From Sphingobium sp. 15-1 (GTDB lineage Bacteria; Pseudomonadota; Alphaproteobacteria; Sphingomonadales; Sphingomonadaceae), in the NCBI RefSeq assembly GCF_013375535.1, contig NZ_JABXJG010000003.1, positions 744,001 through 808,000 on the forward strand: a stretch of DNA of 64,000 bases. Direction: 5' to 3'. Below are positions 55,542 to 63,475 of this stretch, in pieces (positions within the stretch are counted from its first letter, which is position 1; every line of letters begins with the position of its first letter). A program made the translations under genes and the position numbers. Under the pieces are notes generated by a model. The model worked only from the letters and a program-made list of their open reading frames with translations, made no database searches and had not been told where the DNA came from.

Positions 55542-56387
55542 TCAGGTCCGGCAGTGCGCGTCGAGGAACTTTGCCCAATCCTTGAAAGCCGGCGGCGGCG
55601 GGTCGCGGCGGATGATGAGCCCGGGACGGGCATATTTCGCTTCGGCGGACGCCGCGCCGCGACGCCCTTCTGGATCATTGTCCTCTGCGATCAGCAGGGT
55701 CGTAATGCCGGGTGGAATGACCAGTTGATCGAGCCGCCTGGCGCCAAGTGAGGCCCAGCAGGGGATGTCCTTGATGCGGGTGTAGGCGCCGGCAGTCTCG
55801 AAACCTTCGGCGATCGCCAGCGTCTCGCCCCCTGCCCGGCCCCGCCATGCGCCTGTCCCAGGCACGCCGAGCATGACTTTTCGGAGGCACTTCGCTGTCG
55901 CAGGGTCGAGAAAGTTGCGCTGGATCGCGACGAGCTGCCGGATCTCGCGAACAGCAATCAGCAAAGCCGGTCGATAAACGGTTTTCGGCTTCGGGAGGTA
56001 TGGGCAGCGCGAATGGAAGCGCACGTCGGCAGGCGCTGGCAACAAGTTGCGTCGCTCAAGATAGCGCTCGGCCAGCGTCCCTTTGACGCCAACGGCCTGC
56101 TCCCAGATGCGCGAGACATTGGCGCTGCCTTGCGGTCGATCCTGTTCCGGTATTGCATAATGTTGGCCGGTTCGAACCCGACGCAATTCCCGCAGAACAT
56201 CATCGCGTGCGCAACCCGCGAAGCACGTCACCAGAATGCCGCGGTCACCTTGGCGGATCGAAAGACTTGGATCGTTGTCGCCATGTGCCGGGCAACGGGC
56301 CATAGCCCTGTAGCCGGTCCAGGTGCCGCCAAGAGCGCCTACGAGGTCAACAAGTTCCTGGGTCGGTCGTTTGGCCGTGAGTGGCAT
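55542..56387 (-). CDS. TOPRIM / zinc-finger primase-like protein
   Basis: A 281-residue protein with an N-terminal CHC2-like zinc ribbon (ARCPAHGDNDPSLSIRQGDRGILVTCFAGC) and a C-terminal TOPRIM domain (ETLAIAEGFETAGAY with the Glu, and TLLIAEDNDPEG with the DxD-like acidic pair). It likely primes or assists plasmid replication or lagging-strand synthesis after transfer. AGGAGG lies eight bases before ATG 56387. It lies between repA and the large helicase gene, in the same direction. Confidence 0.85.
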   Translation of the reverse strand: MPLTAKRPTQELVDLVGALGGTWTGYRAMARCPAHGDNDPSLSIRQGDRGILVTCFAGCARDDVLRELRRVRTGQHYAIPEQDRPQGSANVSRIWEQAVGVKGTLAERYLERRNLLPAPADVRFHSRCPYLPKPKTVYRPALLIAVREIRQLVAIQRNFLDPATAKCLRKVMLGVPGTGAWRGRAGGETLAIAEGFETAGAYTRIKDIPCWASLGARRLDQLVIPPGITTLLIAEDNDPEGRRGAASAEAKYARPGLIIRRDPPPPAFKDWAKFLDAHCRT

Positions 56388-56551
56388 AGGACTACCTCCT
56401 GCTCGGTAGCCACATCCCCCCTTCCCTCTTTCAGCGCATGGCGCTGTGACCCGGACCTATGAACGATGAGGGTCGGCGCGCTCACGTTGATCGCTTCATC
56501 GGGCACGACTCGGGCTCGTTCGCAGGCGACGAACGGCTCGGACATCATCGG

Positions 56552-57856
56552 TCAATCGTCAGGCCGGTTCTTCCGCCGATCCGCATATTTGATCACGAAG
56601 GCCTCCCAGAGCCGCATCCATTCGGTGTCGGTCCGGGGCCTCTTGATATCGGCGAATCCCTTGCGGAATGCGTTGGCCATATCGTCGACTGACCAAGGAT
56701 GGCCCTTAGTGAGACCGACACTCCGAAACGCCTGTTCGCGGTCGCCATAGGAAAGCGTTCCCGGCGGGAATGCGTGAAGCGGTTCGTCTGATTTCGCTGC
56801 GGGTTTCGTTGCCTGCGGAACGGTGCGAACCGATGATCTCGGTGCCGTTTCGACGCCTGGCGCCCCAACAAGTCGCAAATGGGGTCCGACCAATTTACGC
56901 TCCATCGGCGCTGGAGACGGATGAAGGACCACCTTCCTGCCGGAGAGATCGACGTTCGCGTTGGGATAAACCGCCGAGACGAGCTGCATCGTCTCCCGCA
57001 CCGTTTGACGAAAGCGCTTGCTGTCAGCCTCGTTGCCGAGGTGCTTTGCCAGTTGATCCCAAGAAATGATCTGCCCCTTGTCGGAGCCGATCCGTGGGAG
57101 GCGATAGGCAAGATAGGTATAGAGATCGAGCGCCGTTGGCGTCCCTTTAAGCTCCCGGATCGCTACTTCGTTTAATGGGACAGCGTGCTCGATAAGGTGA
57201 CTGTAGAAGACCTCCGACATACGGATTTCCCGCGCGAAGGTGCCGTTCTTGTCGAGTGAACCAGCATATTCATTTGAGATCTTCACATCGCGGACCGCAA
57301 AGGCGTTGTCGTCCGTTTCGGTGCCATCCCAGCGAATCTGCCACTCGCACGCCAGCAAGCGGTCGACCTGTTCGCGCATCAGATTTGCGGTGCCACGGGG
57401 GCCATAGGACACCGTTTGATAGCCAAGCCGCCGCATCCATTCCGTGAAGTTGCGGCCGAGATAGACGTCGCGCGAACGCTTCATTACCGCCTGTGAAAGC
57501 AGATAGATGAGCGCAACCCTGGGATAGGCCCCATATGGAACACCCAGGCTTCTCATGACCGACTTGCCATCGATATTTTGAAGAACCGGCCGAGGGTTGA
57601 TTGCCAGCGCGTACTTGCCGTCTTCCCGGATAATCGGGAGCGTGTCGTCCTTCGGGCGCTTGGTCGGGAGCGACATGGCGCAAAGCGCGGAATGGAGAAA
57701 TGCCGGGACAGGCTCTTCGTCGTGGACTCGCAGGAAGGCGTCGAGCGTCAATTGGGTTCCGGCAGTGGAGGCAAGCTTCCGGACATTCTCTGCACCGCCA
57801 TCGATCATGGCGAGTGCATATTGGTGCCCAATCGGCCTATGCTGATCTCCGTTCAT
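56552..57856 (-). CDS. repA: Plasmid replication initiator RepA
   Basis: A 434-residue initiator of the RepA type seen on sphingomonad and other alphaproteobacterial plasmids (LPIIREDGKYALAINPRP...SVMRSLGVPYGAYPRVALIYLLSQAV; GRNFTEWMRRLGYQTV; LYTYLAYRLPRI). Winged-helix DNA-binding regions are expected to bind the iterons located 240-380 bp upstream. The C-terminal roughly 100 residues, after a Pro/Ala linker, form a second small helical domain. A GGGAAGGG site precedes ATG 57856. An iteron-like sequence lies inside the gene at 56829-56845 and another overlaps its 3' end. Confidence 0.88.
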   Translation of the reverse strand: MNGDQHRPIGHQYALAMIDGGAENVRKLASTAGTQLTLDAFLRVHDEEPVPAFLHSALCAMSLPTKRPKDDTLPIIREDGKYALAINPRPVLQNIDGKSVMRSLGVPYGAYPRVALIYLLSQAVMKRSRDVYLGRNFTEWMRRLGYQTVSYGPRGTANLMREQVDRLLACEWQIRWDGTETDDNAFAVRDVKISNEYAGSLDKNGTFAREIRMSEVFYSHLIEHAVPLNEVAIRELKGTPTALDLYTYLAYRLPRIGSDKGQIISWDQLAKHLGNEADSKRFRQTVRETMQLVSAVYPNANVDLSGRKVVLHPSPAPMERKLVGPHLRLVGAPGVETAPRSSVRTVPQATKPAAKSDEPLHAFPPGTLSYGDREQAFRSVGLTKGHPWSVDDMANAFRKGFADIKRPRTDTEWMRLWEAFVIKYADRRKNRPDD

Positions 57857-58094
57857 TGTTCCGCCCTTCCCCGAATCTCCGGGGTCTGTGATGGCGCTGT
57901 CTCAACAGGTTTGGGTTTCGAAATCAACCCTGTTGGCAGTTTTGGCGGGAAATCAGGGGTGAGAGTTGCAATTCGACCGATGATCTCGGTGCCGCTTTTG
58001 CCGAATCGCCCCTTCCCACTTTCAAAAATCGAAATTTTGAAGCCGATTCGCGAATCGGATTGATTCAGGGATTCATGTAATAGGTATGCGCTCC

Positions 58095-58232
58095 GAGATC
58101 ATCGGTCTGTTGGCACCGAGATCATTGGTAGGACGCACCGAGATCATCGGAAGGTACTGAGATCATCGGTGCGCCTCTACCAGGGCGCATTGGCATTACC
58201 TTGAAATCCGAAACGGCTCGGAGATCATCGGT
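58095..58232. repeat. Iteron cluster, probable replication origin (oriV)
   Basis: Five direct copies of GAGATCATCGGT (starting at 58095, 58118, 58140, 58159 and 58221; the second has T for C, the third ends GGA). Three are preceded by CACC or CTCC (extended form GCACCGAGATCATCGG). The first four are spaced 19-23 bp apart. An inverted copy lies at 57976-57987 (ACCGATGATCTC). They sit between repA and parA in a 460-bp gene-free stretch. This is what a RepA-bound iteron origin looks like; no DnaA box was clearly seen. Confidence 0.82.
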
Positions 58233-58318
58233 AAAGTTGTAAGTTCGATGGCCAAATCGTTGCTCGAAACTGCCAACGTCGCTATTGTGGGCCATCAAAC
58301 CCACAAAAGCGGAATCTC

Positions 58319-59521
58319 ATGGCCACTGATCCCACAAATGTCCCCGCCGATGACCTTCTGGAAGGTGGCCTGGATGTGCTTCACCGTAAAGCGCTCACGA
58401 TCCTCAAGCGGATCCGCGACAGCGCGGTCGATCCAGAGACAGGGCAGAAGCGAGCCCCCACCTTCCCTATCTCCAAGGCTGCATCACTTGTCGGACGCAC
58501 CGCGTCGGCGATCCGAGAAGCTGAACGCGACGGGCGTTTGCCGGAGCGTGGGCGGACGGCTTCCGGTCATCGCGTCCAATATACGCTCGAAGAACTCGAT
58601 CATATGCGTGAGGTGTTCGGAACGCGTCCGTGGCGCAGCCCGGAAGATCCACCCGCCATTCTCTCGGTCTGCAATTTCAAGGGCGGTGTCGGCAAGTCCA
58701 CGATCGCGCTGCACCTGGCTCAGCACTTCGCGATCAACGGCTATCGTGTGCTGTTTATCGACTGCGACAGCCAAGCTTCATCGACAATGATGTTCGGCTA
58801 CCGACCAGACGTCGATCTGGAGGAGGACGACACGCTCTATGGGCATTTCCATAACCCGGAATTGCTGGGTGTGCGAAAGATCATTCGGAAGACCCACTTC
58901 CATGGGCTCGATCTGATCCCTGCGAATTTGCGGCTCTACAATCTCGAATACGAGATCGCCGGCTACCTCGCGCGCAATCAGAACCTGAACATCATCGACC
59001 TGATCGCCGAGGCCATCGACTCGGTGGTAGAAGATTACGATGTGGTGATCATGGATCCGCCTCCAGCACTCGGCATGGTCTCCATGGCGGTCCTTCAAGC
59101 AGCCAATGCGATGGTGATCCCCGTGCCGCCAAGCCTGGTCGACTTCGCATCGACGGTGTCGTTTATCGACATGGCGAAGACCACGATGAAGCAGCTCGAG
59201 CAGCTCGCGGGGAGGGGGCGCCCGGCTTACAATTTCATCCGTCTCGTCGGCAGCCGGGTCGACGACAGCAAGTCGATGCATCGTGAGATACTTTCGATGA
59301 TGCGGAGCGTTTTCGGAGGCTCAATGTCTTCTTCGGTGATGGTCACCAGTGCGGAGATCGACAATGCCAGCTCGCGGATGAAGACGGTCTTTGAACTGGA
59401 AAAGCCCGTCACTTCGCACGAGGTTTACAACCGGTGCATGAGGCATCTGAATGAGGTTTGCCGAGACATCGAAGAAGACGTTTTGCGGACCTGGCCGAGC
59501 CGGGCAGGGGGGCAGCTTTGA
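58319..59521 (+). CDS. parA: ParA partition ATPase
   Basis: A 400-residue ParA of the plasmid type with an N-terminal winged HTH (FPISKAASLVGRTASAIREAERDGRLP), which usually binds the operator of its own operon. The deviant Walker A is CNFKGGVGKSTIALHLAQ (about residues 117-134), Walker A' is LFIDCDSQASS, and Walker B is YDVVIMDPPPALGM. It drives plasmid segregation together with ParB at parS. It is divergent from repA and followed by three palindromes and parB. Confidence 0.93.
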   Translation: MATDPTNVPADDLLEGGLDVLHRKALTILKRIRDSAVDPETGQKRAPTFPISKAASLVGRTASAIREAERDGRLPERGRTASGHRVQYTLEELDHMREVFGTRPWRSPEDPPAILSVCNFKGGVGKSTIALHLAQHFAINGYRVLFIDCDSQASSTMMFGYRPDVDLEEDDTLYGHFHNPELLGVRKIIRKTHFHGLDLIPANLRLYNLEYEIAGYLARNQNLNIIDLIAEAIDSVVEDYDVVIMDPPPALGMVSMAVLQAANAMVIPVPPSLVDFASTVSFIDMAKTTMKQLEQLAGRGRPAYNFIRLVGSRVDDSKSMHREILSMMRSVFGGSMSSSVMVTSAEIDNASSRMKTVFELEKPVTSHEVYNRCMRHLNEVCRDIEEDVLRTWPSRAGGQL

Positions 59522-59527
59522 GCAGCA

Positions 59528-59543
59528 GTTGCCACGTGGCAAC
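59528..59543. promoter_or_regulatory. parS-like palindrome 1
   Basis: GTTGCCACGTGGCAAC, a perfect 16-bp palindrome 7 bp after the parA stop. Identical to two more copies before parB. Confidence 0.8.
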
Positions 59544-59597
59544 TGCGGGCAATTGTTCGCCGTCTATGGGGCTGAAATCTGCTAAGAATGATGCGTT

Positions 59598-59613
59598 GTT
59601 GCCACGTGGCAAC
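59598..59613. promoter_or_regulatory. parS-like palindrome 2
   Basis: Identical GTTGCCACGTGGCAAC, 70 bp after the first copy. Centromere sites of this form are bound by ParB. Confidence 0.8.
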
Positions 59614-59711
59614 CGAGCAAGGAAAGCGTTTATAAACAGTATCATGAGCCAAATTCCAGGATCAGTTTTCCCTCAGAAAAGGGGAGCCGAAGGCGAGGCG
59701 AATTTCGGTTT

Positions 59712-59727
59712 GTTGCCACGTGGCAAC
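59712..59727. promoter_or_regulatory. parS-like palindrome 3
   Basis: Third identical GTTGCCACGTGGCAAC, 53 bp before the parB start. The three copies are in a 260-bp gene-free stretch between parA and parB. Confidence 0.8.
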
Positions 59728-59780
59728 AGACCAACAAATCGGGTCTCCAAGATGCCGGAAATTCGAGTAGGAGCGAGCCG

Positions 59781-60764
59781 ATGACAAAAGGAAATAAGGG
59801 CTTCGGCTCGATGTTCACCGAAGGCCTGGATAATGAGGCCGAGCTTGACAATGCGAGCCCCTCGGAAGGGATCATGGCGAGCCGAAGCCAGACCCTGGCG
59901 CGGATAGCGAGCGGCAAGACGGTTACCGATCGAACGGAGTGGGTGGACCCGGCTCGTTGCCGTCCCTGGCGGATGCACAATCGCGACCTGGACCATTTGT
60001 CCGAAGAGAGCTGTCGCGATCTGATCGACTCCTTTCTCGCGGCGAAGCGGCAGCGCATCCCGGCGATCGTGCGTCGTCTGAAGGACGATCCTGACTACGA
60101 TTATGAGATCATCGCTGGCGTTCGCCGGTGGTGGACCGTCCAGTGGCTCCGCGAACATCATCATCCAGAATTTGATTATCTCGTCACGATCCAGACCGTC
60201 ACGGATGAAGAGGCATTCCGGGTTTCGGACGTTGAAAATCGGTCGCGAAAGGACATTTCAGACTGGGAGCGTGCAAAGGAATATGCGCGAGCGCTGTCGG
60301 AGTTTTACGAGAACTCCCAGTCCCAGATGGCGGAGCATCTCAACCTCTCGCGGTCATGGCTGAGCCGCCTGCTGGATGTTGCGAGGCTTCCTGAGGAGAT
60401 CGTGGCGGCATTTTCGGACACCCACGACATTACCGTTCGAGTGGCGCGCGATATCAAACCGCTGACCAGCGAACCGAAAACTCTGAAGCGAATGCGAGAC
60501 GAGGCCGAGCGCATCGAGGCCGAGCGTAGGAATGGTGGTTCCAGTCTGACCGGACCCGAGGTGGCGAAGCGACTTGTTCGTGCGACCGTTGAGGCAAAGA
60601 AGAAGGAGACTGGCGAGCGAGAGATCACGGGCAAAGGCGGAAAGACGATTCTGCGCTATGCCAGTGCCAGAGGTGGGGGGATCACGATCAAGATCGTGCC
60701 CCGGACCGGCGCCACGAAGGCCGAGCTCATGAAAGCGATCGAAGAACTGTTGCCGGCGAGCTGA
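59781..60764 (+). CDS. parB: ParB partition protein
   Basis: A 327-residue ParB that binds the centromere and stimulates ParA. The N-terminal ParB domain contains DYEIIAGVRRWWTVQWLRE (the arginine-rich NTP-binding motif in modified form) and VENRSRKDISDWERAKEYARAL; the HTH is SQMAEHLNLSRSWLSRLLDVARLPEEI. The C-terminal part, GGITIKIVPRTGATKAELMKAIEELL, is the usual small dimerisation domain. It follows the three parS-like palindromes. Confidence 0.92.
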   Translation: MTKGNKGFGSMFTEGLDNEAELDNASPSEGIMASRSQTLARIASGKTVTDRTEWVDPARCRPWRMHNRDLDHLSEESCRDLIDSFLAAKRQRIPAIVRRLKDDPDYDYEIIAGVRRWWTVQWLREHHHPEFDYLVTIQTVTDEEAFRVSDVENRSRKDISDWERAKEYARALSEFYENSQSQMAEHLNLSRSWLSRLLDVARLPEEIVAAFSDTHDITVRVARDIKPLTSEPKTLKRMRDEAERIEAERRNGGSSLTGPEVAKRLVRATVEAKKKETGEREITGKGGKTILRYASARGGGITIKIVPRTGATKAELMKAIEELLPAS

Positions 60765-60810
60765 GCAAAACAAGCGAGACGGCGTTTCAGTACGGAGGGC
60801 GTCCCGGTCG

Positions 60811-61761
60811 CTATTCGGCCCGCAGCCGGCGCTGCGCGGCAGGCGTGGTGGGCAGCGCCGCGAGGAGCTTTCGGGCACCCTGAGGTGTCACAGACAGCAG
60901 CTTCGAAACGGAGGATGCCTGGAGCCCTGGATAGGCGATCAATAGGCGCCCGAGAAGCGGCAGGCGACTTCGCTGAGTTGCACCTAAATTGGTGAGCTTG
61001 GCGACGTCATGCTCAATTGCGGAAAGCTCGCGGAGCCCCGCCGCGCTGATCTGCCCGATCTCCTTAGCGAGGAACCCGGTCAGCGCGGCAGGGGAAGGGG
61101 GCATGAACTTGGGGAGCGGCACCAGTGAGGGGATGATGCGGCTCGTGAAGCCAGCGCGGTAGAGCATGCGAGGAAGAGCGGTCGCGACGAGCCAGTTGCG
61201 ATCGCGGCAGCGGGGAGGAAGCTCCAACGAGCGTCCGTCGATCGCAACAACCTCCGAGGCGCCGACCGGAAGACGCTCGGTCATTTCGGCAAGAGCGAAC
61301 ACGCGCTCGGCGATGGACCGGAGATCGGCGACGGGGAAGGGTGCATCCGCCGCAGACTTCACCTGACGCCAGAGCGGGCCGAAGTGTGCGAGATCGTCTC
61401 CACCATAGCGCTCAGCCTCTGCACGGTCGTCGAGGATGGTTCGGAGAGCATTGAGGGATGCGCGGCCAACCGGGTCTCTGACATCCTCGTCCCGACTTAG
61501 TGCGAGGTGGAAAATGGACGCCACCGATATCGGATCGTTGAGACCTTCGGAGGCGCGGGGAGGGGCGCTTCGCCCCGCGATCCAATCCTGCAGGTCGCCG
61601 ACAGCGATCGGCACGCCGGCGAGACCTGCTAACGCCGCGGCGCCGTGAAGGCGCGATCGCGCAAGGAAAATGTCGGCGCTTGTACTATGATGAAGCCGGC
61701 CGTCGAGCCGGCCGAGCAGCAACATTGGGTCATTTGCGCGGCGGTCGACGATCTCCTGCAT
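60811..61761 (-). CDS. DUF1612-type HTH protein (RHE_PE00001-like)
   Basis: A 316-residue protein of a family common on rhizobial and sphingomonad plasmids: MQEIVDRRANDPMLLLGRLDGRLHHS..LARSRLHGAAALAGLAGVPIAVGDLQDWIAG, and a C-terminal HTH (YPGLQASSVSKLLSVTPQGARKLLAAL). It is probably a DNA-binding regulator; the family function is unknown. It is divergent from the recombinase at 61923, and two inverted repeats lie in the shared promoter region. Confidence 0.75.
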   Translation of the reverse strand: MQEIVDRRANDPMLLLGRLDGRLHHSTSADIFLARSRLHGAAALAGLAGVPIAVGDLQDWIAGRSAPPRASEGLNDPISVASIFHLALSRDEDVRDPVGRASLNALRTILDDRAEAERYGGDDLAHFGPLWRQVKSAADAPFPVADLRSIAERVFALAEMTERLPVGASEVVAIDGRSLELPPRCRDRNWLVATALPRMLYRAGFTSRIIPSLVPLPKFMPPSPAALTGFLAKEIGQISAAGLRELSAIEHDVAKLTNLGATQRSRLPLLGRLLIAYPGLQASSVSKLLSVTPQGARKLLAALPTTPAAQRRLRAE

Positions 61762-61781
61762 CGCTCTTACGCTTAGCGCGT

Positions 61782-61814
61782 GAGGAAACCAAAGTCAGCA
61801 GTTGGTTTCGCCTC
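61782..61814. repeat. Inverted repeat in the divergent promoter region (1)
   Basis: GAGG-AAACCAA (61782-61792) is mirrored by TTGGTTT-CG-CCTC (61802-61814). It could be an operator or a leader hairpin of the 60811-61761 gene. Confidence 0.45.
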
Positions 61815-61837
61815 ATGCTATCGTCGAAAAGTTCATA

Positions 61838-61859
61838 TGCGATAATTGCACTTATCACA
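61838..61859. promoter_or_regulatory. Inverted repeat in the divergent promoter region (2)
   Basis: TGCGATAA (61838-61845) and TTATCACA (61852-61859) form an imperfect palindrome (7 of 8 pairs) with a 6-bp centre. It lies between the divergent HTH and recombinase genes, so it is a candidate operator for the HTH protein. Confidence 0.45.
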
Positions 61860-61922
61860 TAAGCAGATTTGACCGTTCTTTATAAGGTGGGCTACAAGCG
61901 CGGCTGAGGAGCGAGGCGCGTC

Positions 61923-63161
61923 GTGAGCACCGAAACCGCCCGGGAAGGGCCAGAAATCCCCGTAGCGCCGCCTGAGGCTGTCCTGCCGGCCGTCAGGGCG
62001 CCGGCCGACCTTGCGTGGACGATCGTGCAGATGCGCGCCGGCGAGCGCATCACCGTCAACGAGGGCCTGATCGCCGCCTATCAGGCCGCTTCATCGCCCC
62101 ATAGCATCCGTGCGCTCAAGTCCGACGTCGAGGCGTTCGATGCGTGGTGTAGGCGCAACAACCGGATCGCGCTGCCGGCCACGCCCGAGACCGTGGCCGA
62201 TTATCTCGACGCGCGGGCCGGGAAGGGGAGCCGGCCGGCCTCGCTATCCCGCTACAAGGCGTCGATCGCCAAGATCCACCAGCTGCTCGAGCTCAAGGAT
62301 CCGACGCCGGCGCCGCTGGTGAAGCTGCGGCTCCAGACGGTGCGCCGCGAGAAGGGGGCTGCGCAGAAGCAGGCGCGGCCGCTGCGGTTCAAGGGCCCGG
62401 TGCGCGACGTCGAGCGCGACAAGGCGCGGGGGCTCAACATCCGCGCGCTGCTCGAGAGTTGTGGCGAGGATCTGCCGGGGCTGCGTGATCGGGCGCTGCT
62501 ATCGGCCGCTTATGACACCGGGCTGCGCGCCTCCGAACTGGTGGCGGTCGCCATTGAGCATATTGAGGAGGCGATCGATCCCGAAGCGCGGCTGCTGCAG
62601 ATTCTGCGTCATAAGGGCGATCAAGACGGGGAGGGGGCGACCGCCTACCTCAGCCCGCGCACCGTCGCGGCGATCGCGGCGTGGACCGAAGCGGCGGGGA
62701 TCACGACAGGGCCGCTGTTCCGGCGGGTGCAGGTGCGGCGCTACAAGGCGCGGGCAGCCGTGCGCGGTCGGCCGATCGACAGCATCTCGGGCCGGGAGAC
62801 GTGGGATCTGCGCAAGACGCTGTCCAAGCCGGCGGTGAAGGCGCGCGTCGAATATGACATCGGCACCGTGGCGCTGCACCCGGGCTCGATCGGACCAATC
62901 TTTCGGTCGATCATCGGCCGCGCGTTCGACCGTGGCGCGCTGCCCGATTTGACGGCGGACGATCTGGCGCGGTTGCTGAAGGGGATCAGTGCGCACTCGA
63001 CGCGGATCGGGCTCAATCAGGACCTGTTCGCCAGCGGGGAGGATTTGGCCGGCATCATGGACGCGCTGCGGTGGAAGTCGCCGCGGATGCCGCTCGCTTA
63101 TAATCGCAATCTCGCGGCAGAGCAGGGGGCGGCGGGGCGCCTTATGGCGAAGATTGGCTAG
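61923..63161 (+). CDS. Tyrosine recombinase / site-specific integrase
   Basis: A 412-residue tyrosine recombinase. The SAM-like N-terminal domain (SSPHSIRALKSDVEAFDAWCRRNNRIALPATPETVADYL) is followed by the catalytic domain: Arg in YDTGLRASELVAVAIEHI, a degenerate box II SAHSTRIGLNQDL (H-S-x-R), and WKSPRMPLAYNRNL with the Tyr. The family resembles plasmid resolution or integron-like recombinases of alphaproteobacteria. It starts at GTG 61923. No attachment site was recognised nearby. Confidence 0.85.
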   Translation: MSTETAREGPEIPVAPPEAVLPAVRAPADLAWTIVQMRAGERITVNEGLIAAYQAASSPHSIRALKSDVEAFDAWCRRNNRIALPATPETVADYLDARAGKGSRPASLSRYKASIAKIHQLLELKDPTPAPLVKLRLQTVRREKGAAQKQARPLRFKGPVRDVERDKARGLNIRALLESCGEDLPGLRDRALLSAAYDTGLRASELVAVAIEHIEEAIDPEARLLQILRHKGDQDGEGATAYLSPRTVAAIAAWTEAAGITTGPLFRRVQVRRYKARAAVRGRPIDSISGRETWDLRKTLSKPAVKARVEYDIGTVALHPGSIGPIFRSIIGRAFDRGALPDLTADDLARLLKGISAHSTRIGLNQDLFASGEDLAGIMDALRWKSPRMPLAYNRNLAAEQGAAGRLMAKIG

Positions 63162-63475
63162 TCATGACGGCCTAAATAGGTCTTTGGATGATGCCGTGCG
63201 ACCACACGACGGCGGCAGGTAGATCGAGGGATTTGCGCAGCGGCAAGAACCGGAGAAGGGAGGCTGAGCCCCCGGGGTCTTGAGCTACAACGTTAAGCCT
63301 AAGAAACGGGCAGGGGCCTGGTAGCGCGTAGTGTATGAGCGAAGCCACCATCGCTCAAACTCATCAGCACAGTCCAATTTCGAAGAGGAAACAAGAAAGT
63401 GGTTCCGGAAACGGTATGGATCTTATCCTGTGTAAACGCTCGCGCTAAATGGCGGCGTTCTGATCGCGCTATTTG
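63162..63475. other. Gene-free stretch
   Basis: No gene or clear repeat was recognised. It separates the recombinase from a convergent ATPase gene and may contain the end of the element to which that ATPase belongs; its terminus could not be placed. Confidence 0.4.

Noticed and set aside
60305..61761. Toxin-antitoxin system next to parB
   Set aside because: The gene after parB is a single 316-aa HTH protein in opposite orientation; no small toxin/antitoxin pair was seen.
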